This document shows, in pieces, positions 1 to 5,407 of a stretch of 5,407 bases of DNA. The stretch covers positions 1 to 5,407 of the forward strand of contig CAVBMG010000136.1 in the NCBI GenBank assembly GCA_963596435.1, given 5' to 3'. Position numbers and translations under genes: made by a program. Numbering within the stretch: the first letter of the stretch is position 1; each line of letters starts with the position of its first letter. The notes below the pieces were generated by a model. It searched no databases. It worked only from the letters and a program-made list of their open reading frames with translations, and was not told where the DNA came from. Source of the stretch: COE1 sp963596435 (lineage in GTDB: Bacteria; Bacillota; Clostridia; Lachnospirales; Lachnospiraceae).

Positions 1-66
1 ATAGGGCTTGCAATACCGCTAGCAGTGCCTTTCTATGTATTTCAGACGTCTGTAGGGGTATTATAG
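1..66 (+). CDS. possible C-terminal tail of an upstream membrane protein (partial)
   Basis: Frame 1 is open from the window edge to a TAG at 64-66 and encodes 21 residues (starting IGLAIPLAVP, ending VGVL). They are strongly hydrophobic, as expected of the last transmembrane segment of a membrane protein. Nothing identifies the family, and an open run this short can occur by chance. No clear hairpin terminator follows the stop. The competing frame 3 is also open (3 to 210) but gives a Lys/Arg/Cys-rich product that runs through the downstream promoter, so it is less credible. Confidence 0.35.
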   Translation: MGLAIPLAVPFYVFQTSVGVL

Positions 67-91
67 CAATAAGGTGTAGAAGTGCAATGCC

Positions 92-121
92 AAATGTAAA
101 AACTCGTTTGAAATGTAAAAA
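92..121 (+). repeat. 11-base direct repeat upstream of the kinase promoter
   Basis: AAATGTAAAAA occurs at 92-102 and again at 111-121, 19 bases apart. Extending to AAATGTAAAAA(C/G)TC gives 13 of 14 identical bases. The copies lie 30-60 bases upstream of the -35 of the main kinase promoter, where a regulator or the RNA polymerase alpha subunit could bind. The repeat itself is plain in the sequence; any role is inferred, and A-rich spacers make such repeats by chance. Confidence 0.5.
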
Positions 122-136
122 GTCATATAGAATAAT
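108..136 (+). promoter_or_regulatory. possible second, upstream sigma-A promoter for the kinase gene
   Basis: TTGAAA (108-113) and AATAAT (131-136) are separated by exactly 17 bases, 42 bases upstream of the better promoter. The -10 element lacks the usual first T, so this is weak. Its -35 overlaps the second copy of the direct repeat, so a protein bound to the repeat would block it. Confidence 0.3.
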
Positions 137-149
137 AACAGACACAAGA

Positions 150-178
150 TTGAAAAGTCTGACAAAATGCGTTATACT
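150..178 (+). promoter_or_regulatory. sigma-A promoter of the PfkB-family gene
   Basis: TTGAAA (150-155) and TATACT (173-178) are separated by exactly 17 bases. Transcription would start near 185, giving a leader of about 43 bases before the ATG at 228. A short inverted repeat, CAGAC (139-143) and GTCTG (157-161), brackets the -35 and could be an operator half-site pair, but it is only five bases per arm. Confidence 0.7.
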
Positions 179-227
179 TAATAAAAAACAGAATAAACAA
201 AGCGATTAACAGAAATGGAGGATAGCG

Positions 228-1142
228 ATGAGTCGTTTTTTGGTAGCAGGTTTTATTCAGATAGAGACAATCGTGAAGGTAGATAAGCTTCCCATACCGT
301 ATTCCTATTTTACAAGTGTTCCGGATTTGATCCATACAGATCTGGGAGGAGCGGGATATAATGAAGCCAGAGCGCTGACATGGCTTGGCAATCAGGTAGA
401 TTTCATGAGTATGATTGGCAAAGAGATAGATTATAGAGAATTGGAAGCACATGCCAATCAGGATGGTAAGGCATTACTGAATTTTGCATATGTATTGCCT
501 AGACTGGATTCTATGCCTACCACAGTTATTATGTATGCCAATGGAGAGAAGCAGATATTTGAAGATGTCAAAGACATACGGACAGTAGAGTATGACAGAA
601 TGTTATTTGAACGACAGATTCAGGATAAAGACATGGTACTGATTTCGGACTGCAATTTCTGCAGACCGCTGATAGATCTGGCGAAAAGATATGATAAGCC
701 GTTAGCTGTCAATGTAAGAAGCCTGAGCAGAGAGAGAAGTAAACCCAAAGCTGATTTCCTGCAGGCAGCAGATATTATTTATGCCAGTGATGAAGATATG
801 GAATGTGATCCTTATGAGTGCATCAATGAATGCAGAGAGAAGTACGATCCTGAAATTATGATTGTAGGTATTGGCAGCAAGGGAGTCATTCTTTATACTA
901 AGAAAGACAACAGTATTCTTGAATATAAGCCGGTCAAGACAGAAGAAGTCGTGAATACGGTGGGCGCCGGAAATGCAATGTTTTCAGCCTTTTTACATTA
1001 TTACGTCAAGACAGGAGATGCGAAAGAAGCCATCAAGAATGCACTGATGTTTGCTTCTTGTAAGATAGGATATATAGGAACTTCCCAGGGCTTCATGACC
1101 GAGGAAGAGATTGAACAGTGGAAGTCATTAATCTGGAAATAA
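228..1142 (+). CDS. PfkB/ribokinase-family carbohydrate kinase homologue with Asn at the catalytic Asp position
   Basis: This 304-residue protein has the usual length and motif order of PfkB-family kinases, which transfer the ATP gamma-phosphate to a sugar or nucleoside hydroxyl in the cytoplasm. Visible motifs are the N-terminal AGFIQIETIVKV strand (E13 where many members have Asp), the GGAGYNEARALTWLG substrate-side motif (residues 40-54), the IVGIGSKGVILY nucleotide-side motif, and the C-terminal signature NTVGAGNAMFSAF (243-255). In the family this signature normally reads GAGD, and its Asp is the catalytic base; here it is N249 (codon AAT, 972-974). The protein may therefore be a very slow kinase, a binding protein, or use another base. 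The substrate cannot be told. The start is fixed by GGAGG at 217-221, six bases before the ATG. It appears to be a single-gene transcript, with its own promoter and a terminator 17 bases past the stop. Confidence 0.9.
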   Translation: MSRFLVAGFIQIETIVKVDKLPIPYSYFTSVPDLIHTDLGGAGYNEARALTWLGNQVDFMSMIGKEIDYRELEAHANQDGKALLNFAYVLPRLDSMPTTVIMYANGEKQIFEDVKDIRTVEYDRMLFERQIQDKDMVLISDCNFCRPLIDLAKRYDKPLAVNVRSLSRERSKPKADFLQAADIIYASDEDMECDPYECINECREKYDPEIMIVGIGSKGVILYTKKDNSILEYKPVKTEEVVNTVGAGNAMFSAFLHYYVKTGDAKEAIKNALMFASCKIGYIGTSQGFMTEEEIEQWKSLIWK

Positions 1143-1158
1143 TTATGAATCAGATAGG

Positions 1159-1205
1159 AAAAAGACATGGGTAACAGTACAAAGTGCTGTAATCCATGTC
1201 TTTTT
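1159..1205. terminator. bidirectional intrinsic terminator between convergent genes
   Basis: Two 22-base arms (1159-1180 and 1184-1205) pair almost completely around an AAA loop. The outer part AAAAAGACATGG pairs with CCATGTCTTTTT, and the inner part ACAGTAC pairs with GTGCTGT (one G-T pair). One A-A mismatch and a G-T pair lie between. Five A on the left and five T on the right give a U-tract on either strand, so it can end both the kinase transcript (stop at 1142) and the opposing membrane-protein transcript (stop at 1217). Confidence 0.92.
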
Positions 1206-1216
1206 ATAAATGTGTT

Positions 1217-1927
1217 CTATTCTTCGTAAATATATCGAAGGAATGTGATAGCATTATCTACGCTGTCAGAATTTACAATGAAGCCGAAATAAGCTGTGAT
1301 ACCATCATAATAATGATATTCCTGTAATTTGGGAGCATCACTGACATCAATTCCAAGCGGAAGAGTTTCGTTAGTCTCTTCGTTTGTATAATAATATAAC
1401 TTATCCTTGAATTGCTCCATCAGATCGTCCGGCAATACGGTAGTAATATCAGAGAAGACCTCACTTTTGCAGTAATAATCAAATGCAGACTGATCGCCGA
1501 CCAGAACATCCAGTTCCTTGGCTGCAATAACTGCCATACTTTTCTCAAGGTCTACATAGCCGTATCCCGTCATATCATTAGCTGCATCGCCATAGCGCAT
1601 GGAAGCGTCAATGTAGGCGTCATGTTTCTTTGTATCAATTCCTGCGTATTCAACGAAGCTGTCCAGTAATTCGGTACTGGAGGAATCTCCTGTGTTGTTA
1701 AAGAAATAAGCTGCAAAAGCAGTATCATCGGGGGCAGTGATCATGGTATAGGCGATATAGCCGATTAAAACAACAACTGCCAGAATGACTAAGGTTGCTT
1801 TTAGATAATATTCTTTATAATATGCGATTTTTTCTTTCAGCGGTGCATCTTTGAGCTTGGCATTCTGTTCTCTGATCTCATCATGCATGCTTTGATTCCT
1901 GTCACGGTTCTTATTATATACTTCCAT
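1217..1927 (-). CDS. single-pass membrane protein with extracytoplasmic domain, function unknown
   Basis: The protein has 236 residues. Residues 1-43 are charged and probably cytoplasmic, including a Lys/Tyr-rich stretch KEKIAYYKEYYLKA (31-44) just before a single transmembrane helix at about 44-64. The remaining 170 or so residues are acidic, Tyr-rich and probably outside the membrane. There is no cleavage site or lipobox, so the helix is likely an uncleaved anchor. The segment LDVLVGD (139-145), followed by FDYYCKSEVFSDI, resembles the way a solute-binding-type fold is written in some clostridial proteins, but that is only an impression. I do not recognise a named family. AAAGGTGA (1935-1942, read on the minus strand) lies seven bases before the ATG and supports this start over the internal Met14. 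It has its own promoter and ends in TAG, 12 bases from the shared terminator. Confidence 0.85.
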   Translation of the reverse strand: MEVYNKNRDRNQSMHDEIREQNAKLKDAPLKEKIAYYKEYYLKATLVILAVVVLIGYIAYTMITAPDDTAFAAYFFNNTGDSSSTELLDSFVEYAGIDTKKHDAYIDASMRYGDAANDMTGYGYVDLEKSMAVIAAKELDVLVGDQSAFDYYCKSEVFSDITTVLPDDLMEQFKDKLYYYTNEETNETLPLGIDVSDAPKLQEYHYYDGITAYFGFIVNSDSVDNAITFLRYIYEE

Positions 1928-1968
1928 TGATATCTCACCTTTCTGGTCTTATGTAGTACAGTATCTTA

Positions 1969-1997
1969 ATGATATATGCAGCCGGATAGGAAGTCAA
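1969..1997 (-). promoter_or_regulatory. sigma-A promoter of the minus-strand membrane protein
   Basis: Read on the minus strand, TTGACT (1997 to 1992) and TATCAT (1974 to 1969) are separated by 17 bases, each one base off consensus. Transcription would begin near 1962, giving a leader of about 35 bases up to the ATG at 1927. Confidence 0.75.
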
Positions 1998-2022
1998 TGA
2001 AAGGGACTATTAATTTTTTCTA

Positions 2023-2035
2023 AATCTTGAAGATT
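2023..2035. repeat. short inverted repeat between divergent promoters
   Basis: AATCT (2023-2027) and AGATT (2031-2035) are perfect inverted copies around TGA. The dyad sits three bases upstream of the -35 of the rightward promoter and about 25 bases upstream of the -35 of the leftward one, a place where one regulator could touch both. It is short and may be chance. The neighbouring AT-rich stretch 2009-2025 could serve as an UP element for the rightward promoter. Confidence 0.35.
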
Positions 2036-2038
2036 GCG

Positions 2039-2067
2039 TTGATTTGTACTAGAATTTAAAGTATTAT
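2039..2067 (+). promoter_or_regulatory. sigma-A promoter of the small membrane protein gene
   Basis: TTGATT (2039-2044) and TATTAT (2062-2067) are 17 bases apart. Transcription would start near 2074. That leaves only about ten bases before the in-frame ATG at 2084, which argues for the later start at 2135. Confidence 0.65.
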
Positions 2068-2134
2068 GTAATTATTCAGAGCAATGCAGATTGTGGTTTT
2101 GAATATATATACTAGGAACAGGAAGGATAAGATC

Positions 2135-2635
2135 ATGAACGACAGTTATAAGGAATTATTAGTATCAAAAGAACAGGGAGCAAAGGACAAGCTGCTTAGG
2201 GCAGTGAGCATCATTCCTACCGTATTGGCAGGGTTGTTGACACTTTTGACAGGTAATATCCTGATTTTTATTATCGCAGTTGCTTTTGGTGTGTTGGATT
2301 ATTTTGTTTTTCAGTGGACATCCATCGAGTATGAATATCTGTATCTGGATAAAGAGATTACCATTGATAAGATTATGGCAAAGACCAGAAGAAAAAGAGT
2401 CCTTACCATTGACGTAAATAAGATTGAGATCCTGGCACCGGAGAAATCCTATCAGCTGGATTCCTATCGTAACAGACAGGTAAAAGCCATTGATTACAGC
2501 GCAGGTCATGATCTGCCGGATCAGAAGCTTTATGTAATGTTCTACGAGGGAAGCCAGAAGTATCTGTTGAATCTGACAGAAGATTTTGCCAAAACAATCA
2601 AAGGAATTATCCCAAGAAAGGTATTTACGGATTGA
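2135..2635 (+). CDS. small two-helix membrane protein, function unknown (possibly a DUF6106-type protein)
   Basis: From the ATG at 2135 the protein has 166 residues. Two hydrophobic stretches (about 22-38 and 42-60) with a short turn around TGN (39-41) suggest a membrane hairpin, with both ends on the same side. The soluble C-terminal part, from about residue 63, alternates hydrophobic and charged residues (IEYEYLYLDKEITIDKI) and has a basic patch TRRKR (84-88). This layout resembles a small PH-like or beta-rich domain next to the membrane. The family name is from memory and unverified. An ATG at 2084 in the same frame would add 17 residues, but it lacks a ribosome binding site. AGGAAGG at 2120-2126 sits eight bases before 2135, so I prefer the shorter form. 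No terminator follows; its TGA stop lies inside the guaB -35 element, so its transcript probably continues into guaB. Confidence 0.82.
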   Translation: MNDSYKELLVSKEQGAKDKLLRAVSIIPTVLAGLLTLLTGNILIFIIAVAFGVLDYFVFQWTSIEYEYLYLDKEITIDKIMAKTRRKRVLTIDVNKIEILAPEKSYQLDSYRNRQVKAIDYSAGHDLPDQKLYVMFYEGSQKYLLNLTEDFAKTIKGIIPRKVFTD

Positions 2636-2660
2636 CATTTTTAGCAGGTTTTTGTATAAT
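2632..2660 (+). promoter_or_regulatory. perfect-consensus sigma-A promoter of guaB
   Basis: TTGACA (2632-2637) and TATAAT (2655-2660) are both exact consensus with an exact 17-base spacer. The TGA stop codon of the preceding gene (2633-2635) is part of the -35 hexamer. Transcription should start near 2667, giving a leader of about 43 bases with a run of eight T (2682-2689) and an AGGAGG ribosome binding site. The leader is too short for a purine riboswitch, and I see no regulator site with confidence. Confidence 0.92.
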
Positions 2661-2709
2661 CTTGGACAATTAGAGTTTATATTTTTTTTAGAATTTAGGA
2701 GGAAAAGAC

Positions 2710-4164
2710 ATGGGTCAGATTATTGGCGATGGAATTACTTTTGATGACGTACTTTTAGTACCCAGCTATTCACAGGTAATCCCTAATCAGGTTGACTTAA
2801 CAACATGGTTGACTAAGAAAATCAAGCTTAACATTCCTATGATGAGTGCAGGAATGGACACTGTTACGGAACACAGAATGGCAATAGCCATGGCAAGACA
2901 GGGTGGTATCGGTATCATCCATAAGAACATGTCTATCGAAGCACAGGCAGAAGAGGTTGACAAGGTTAAGCGTTCAGAGAACGGCGTCATTACAGATCCT
3001 TTTTCCTTAACTCCGGAACATACACTTGCAGATGCAGACGCATTAATGGGTAAGTTCAGAATTTCAGGTGTACCTATTACAGAGGGTAGAAAGTTAGTTG
3101 GTATCATTACCAACCGTGACCTGAAGTTCGAGACAGACTACAGCAAGAAGATCAAGGAATCCATGACTTCTGAAGGTCTGATCACTGCAAAAGAAGGTAT
3201 TACTCTGGAAGAAGCTAAGAAGATTCTGGCTTCCGCAAGAAAAGAGAAACTTCCTATCGTAGATGATAATTATAATCTGAAAGGTCTTATCACGATCAAG
3301 GACATTGAGAAGACGATCAAGTATCCACTGGCTGCCAAGGATGCACAGGGAAGACTTCTGTGTGGTGCCGGTGTTGGTATTACTGCCAATGTGCTGGAGC
3401 GTGTAGCTGCTCTGGTTGATGCCAAGGTAGACGTAATTGTACTTGACAGTGCACATGGTCATTCTGAGAACGTATTAAGATGTCTGAGAATGATCAAGGA
3501 GAAGTATCCTGATCTCCAGGTCATTGCCGGTAATGTGGCAACAGGTGAAGGTACAAGAGCTCTGATCGAAGCCGGTGCAGATGCTGTTAAGGTTGGTATC
3601 GGACCTGGTTCTATCTGTACAACACGTATCGTTGCAGGTATCGGTGTACCTCAGATTACAGCAATTATGAATTCTTACGCAGTAGCAAAAGAATATGGTA
3701 TTCCTATTATTGCAGATGGTGGTATCAAGTATTCAGGTGATATGACCAAGGCTATCGCAGCAGGCGGTAATGTCTGCATGATGGGCAGCATCTTTGCAGG
3801 ATGTGAGGAGAGCCCGGGAACCTTTGAATTATTCCAGGGTAGAAAATATAAAGTATATCGTGGTATGGGATCTATTGCTGCAATGGAGAACGGCAGTAAG
3901 GATCGTTACTTCCAGTCCGATGCAAAGAAGCTTGTTCCAGAAGGTGTAGAAGGACGAGTTGCATATAAGGGCAATGTAGAAGATACTGTATTCCAGTTGA
4001 TGGGCGGTCTTCGTTCCGGTATGGGTTACTGTGGAACTGCTACGATCGAAGAGCTGAAAGAGAATGGCAGATTTGTCAAGATTTCTGCTGCAGCCCTCAG
4101 AGAGAGCCATCCTCATGACATTCATATCACAAAAGAAGCACCTAACTATAGTGTTGATGAATAA
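2710..4164 (+). CDS. guaB: IMP dehydrogenase (inosine-5'-monophosphate dehydrogenase)
   Basis: This enzyme oxidises IMP to XMP with NAD+, the committed step of guanine nucleotide synthesis, in the cytoplasm as a tetramer or octamer. At 484 residues it has the normal bacterial length. It opens with the typical DGITFDDVLLVP segment. Two CBS domains (about 97-143 and 150-203, with VGIITNRDL and KGLITIKDI) are inserted in the barrel; in the family they bind ATP or GTP and tune activity. DSAHGHS (246-252) lies at the cofactor site. GPGSICTTR (298-306) carries the catalytic C303. D336 in ADGGI binds the IMP ribose. The R399-Y400 dyad in the mobile flap and the MGYCGT segment (438-443) complete the active site. 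Nothing is missing, so it should be active. AGGAGG (2697-2702) lies seven bases before the ATG. Its perfect promoter suggests strong expression, and a hairpin 20 bases after the stop should end most transcripts. Confidence 0.99.
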   Translation: MGQIIGDGITFDDVLLVPSYSQVIPNQVDLTTWLTKKIKLNIPMMSAGMDTVTEHRMAIAMARQGGIGIIHKNMSIEAQAEEVDKVKRSENGVITDPFSLTPEHTLADADALMGKFRISGVPITEGRKLVGIITNRDLKFETDYSKKIKESMTSEGLITAKEGITLEEAKKILASARKEKLPIVDDNYNLKGLITIKDIEKTIKYPLAAKDAQGRLLCGAGVGITANVLERVAALVDAKVDVIVLDSAHGHSENVLRCLRMIKEKYPDLQVIAGNVATGEGTRALIEAGADAVKVGIGPGSICTTRIVAGIGVPQITAIMNSYAVAKEYGIPIIADGGIKYSGDMTKAIAAGGNVCMMGSIFAGCEESPGTFELFQGRKYKVYRGMGSIAAMENGSKDRYFQSDAKKLVPEGVEGRVAYKGNVEDTVFQLMGGLRSGMGYCGTATIEELKENGRFVKISAAALRESHPHDIHITKEAPNYSVDE

Positions 4165-4184
4165 AAATATATAAAAAGTGTAGG

Positions 4185-4223
4185 GGGAACACTGCTGTTA
4201 ATAAGGCGGCAGTGTTCCCTTTT
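4185..4223 (+). terminator. intrinsic terminator or attenuator-like hairpin after guaB
   Basis: The arms 4185-4199 and 4205-4219 form a 15-pair stem, of which the lower 11 pairs (GGGAACACTGC with GCAGTGTTCCC) are all Watson-Crick. Three G-T pairs lie near the AATAA loop. Only four T follow (4220-4223) before GCG, so the U-tract is short and some readthrough is likely. Just eight bases separate it from the ribosome binding site of the next gene. Confidence 0.85.
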
Positions 4224-4242
4224 GCGTTATCAAGGAGAGAGC

Positions 4243-5407
4243 ATGTACTTAAATGAGCTGGACCAATACGACTCAATCACGATTCAGGCACACGATAATC
4301 CGGATGCAGATGCCATCGCTTCCGGCTATGCCCTGTATGTGTATTTTCAGGCAAAAGGCAAAAATGTTTCGCTGATCTACAGTGGGAGATATCGGATACA
4401 GAAGACCAATCTGAAATTAATGATAGATAAGCTTGGGATTCCTATCGAGTACAGGCAGATGCAGGCAGGACCAATCAGCGGACTTCTGATCACAGTGGAC
4501 TGTCAATATGGCGCAGGCAATGTTTATCCTTTTGCAGCGGATGCCATTGCCGTGATCGATCATCATCAAAAGGAGATACATACAAGTAAGCTGGTAAGCT
4601 GGGAGATTGCTTCTAATCTGGGCAGCTGTTCCACGCTGGTATGGCGTATGCTTCTGGATGCGAACTACCCTGTAAATGAAGATATCAGGCTGGGAACAGC
4701 ATTGTATTATGGGTTGTATCGTGATACCAATCAGTTCTCGGAGATATGCTATCCTCTGGACATGGATATGCGTGACTCTGTTCATTATGACAGATATATT
4801 ATTCAGCACCTGCGCAACTCCAATATGTCACTGAAAGAACTGGAGATTGCAGGAATCGCCATGATTCGATACATATACAACAGTGATTATCACTACGCCA
4901 TTATCCAGGCGCAGCCATGCGACCCGAACCTGTTAGGGCTGATCAGTGATTTCCTGATTCAGGTAGATGAATTGACTACCTGTGTGGTATTTAACCAACT
5001 GGAAGACGGATACAAATTCTCAGTCCGCAGTTGTGTTAAAGAAGTACGTGCCAGTGAGCTTGCACAGTTTCTGGCAGCAGATATGGGGTCTGGCGGAGGC
5101 CATGTGGAAAAGGCTGGCGGATTTATAGCCAAACGTCAATATGAAGAGAGATATCCAACGCTTCATTCCGAGGGTTATTTCAGCAACCGTATGAATGAAT
5201 ATTTTGGCAGTTTTGACATTCTGTATGCAGAGAAGATGAATATCGACACATCAGATATGAAATCCTATTATATTCGTCCGGCTGTCTTTGGCTATGTGGA
5301 GGCACGGACGCTGATGCCGATAGGAACGAAGGGCGTGATCCGTACGCTGGAGGGCGATATTGAACTGGAAGCGGCTGAAGATATGATGATTCTTGTCAAT
5401 GAAGACG
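4243..5407 (+). CDS. DHH/DHHA1 family phosphoesterase, NrnA-like, with extra C-terminal domain (3' end outside window)
   Basis: The frame is open from the ATG at 4243 to the window edge, giving 388 residues with no stop. AAGGAG (4232-4237) lies five bases before the ATG. All metal-binding motifs of the DHH domain are present: HDNPDADAIAS (17-27, ligands H17, D21, D23), D86 in LLITVDC, the DHH triad at 106-108, and D161 in YRDTNQFS. The DHHA1 substrate domain carries GSGGGH (282-287). Relatives such as NrnA hydrolyse nano-RNA, pAp or linear dinucleotides in the cytoplasm using manganese; which of these applies here is unknown. There are no transmembrane, PAS or GGDEF segments, so it is not GdpP. 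NrnA-type proteins end near 310-340 residues. Here a beta-rich stretch follows (344 onward, with TLEGD at 368-372), so an additional C-terminal domain has begun. No clear promoter of its own is seen, so it probably relies on readthrough from guaB. Confidence 0.93.
   Translation, partial: MYLNELDQYDSITIQAHDNPDADAIASGYALYVYFQAKGKNVSLIYSGRYRIQKTNLKLMIDKLGIPIEYRQMQAGPISGLLITVDCQYGAGNVYPFAADAIAVIDHHQKEIHTSKLVSWEIASNLGSCSTLVWRMLLDANYPVNEDIRLGTALYYGLYRDTNQFSEICYPLDMDMRDSVHYDRYIIQHLRNSNMSLKELEIAGIAMIRYIYNSDYHYAIIQAQPCDPNLLGLISDFLIQVDELTTCVVFNQLEDGYKFSVRSCVKEVRASELAQFLAADMGSGGGHVEKAGGFIAKRQYEERYPTLHSEGYFSNRMNEYFGSFDILYAEKMNIDTSDMKSYYIRPAVFGYVEARTLMPIGTKGVIRTLEGDIELEAAEDMMILVNED

Noticed and set aside
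43..52. Perfect 10-base palindrome CAGACGTCTG
   Set aside because: It lies within the possible upstream coding tail, is a single copy with no related site nearby, and a palindrome of this size is common by chance.
3..210. Frame 3 open from the window edge to a TAA at 208-210
   Set aside because: The translation is Lys/Arg/Cys-rich with no domain character and runs through the AT-rich promoter region, so it looks like chance openness in a spacer.
123..452. Open frame of 109 codons on the minus strand opposite the start of the kinase gene
   Set aside because: It covers the kinase promoter and 5' coding region antisense, encodes a Cys/His/Ile-rich unstructured product, and has no ribosome binding site pattern that I trust.
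1412..1669. 85-codon open frame on the plus strand inside the membrane-protein gene
   Set aside because: It lies wholly antisense to a gene with its own promoter, ribosome binding site and terminator, and its product shows no coherent features.
2084..2134. Upstream ATG extending the small membrane protein by 17 residues
   Set aside because: There is no ribosome binding site before it and the predicted transcript starts only about ten bases upstream, while AGGAAGG is correctly placed for the ATG at 2135.
2165..2638. 157-codon and 64-codon minus-strand open frames opposite the small membrane-protein gene
   Set aside because: The plus-strand gene has a promoter, a ribosome binding site and a sensible two-helix protein. 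The minus-strand products are Cys/Gln-rich and typical of antisense reading.
2661..2709. Guanine or purine riboswitch ahead of guaB
   Set aside because: The predicted leader is only about 43 bases with no three-way-junction helices, too short for a purine riboswitch.
2787..4125. Several minus-strand open frames inside guaB
   Set aside because: guaB is unmistakable over its full length. These frames are antisense by-products of its codon pattern.
4417..4809. 130-codon minus-strand open frame near the right end
   Set aside because: It is antisense to the DHH phosphoesterase, whose catalytic motifs are encoded on the plus strand over the same bases.
1..5407. Mobile element, CRISPR array, tRNA/rRNA gene or defence system
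   Set aside because: No transposase, integrase, spaced repeats, terminal inverted repeats, tRNA-like cloverleaf or known defence domain is visible, and the genes look native in composition and signals.

Overview
The window reads as chromosomal DNA of a low-to-moderate G+C Firmicute, most likely a gut Clostridia of the Lachnospiraceae type. The reasons are AGGAGG-type ribosome binding sites at every gene, sigma-A promoters with 17-bp spacers, AT-rich spacers and the style of the proteins. The genus is not resolved from sequence alone.

Layout from left to right. (1) Bases 1-66 may hold the last 21 codons of an upstream membrane protein. (2) A spacer of about 160 bases has an 11-base direct repeat and one clear sigma-A promoter, possibly two. 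(3) At 228-1142 (+) is a PfkB/ribokinase-family sugar kinase homologue whose catalytic Asp is Asn. (4) At 1159-1205 is a long hairpin with an A-tract and a T-tract, a shared bidirectional terminator for two convergent genes. (5) At 1217-1927 (-) is a single-pass membrane protein with an extracytoplasmic domain. (6) A divergent spacer of about 200 bases has a good promoter on each strand. (7) At 2135-2635 (+) is a small two-helix membrane protein of unknown function. (8) A perfect-consensus sigma-A promoter, TTGACA-17-TATAAT, overlaps the stop codon of that gene and drives guaB (IMP dehydrogenase, 2710-4164). (9) A strong stem-loop follows guaB, and only 19 bases after its T-tract begins a DHH/DHHA1 phosphoesterase (4243 to the window end, incomplete).

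The genes do not form one obvious pathway. guaB makes XMP for GTP synthesis. The DHH protein belongs to the family that breaks down nano-RNAs, pAp or cyclic dinucleotides, so a loose nucleotide-metabolism link to guaB is possible but unproven. I see no mobile element, CRISPR array, RNA gene, toxin-antitoxin pair or defence locus. The most interesting points are the Asp-to-Asn change in the kinase, the hairpin placed directly before the DHH gene, and an extra C-terminal domain starting on the DHH protein. Most of the window is ordinary housekeeping and conserved-hypothetical sequence.
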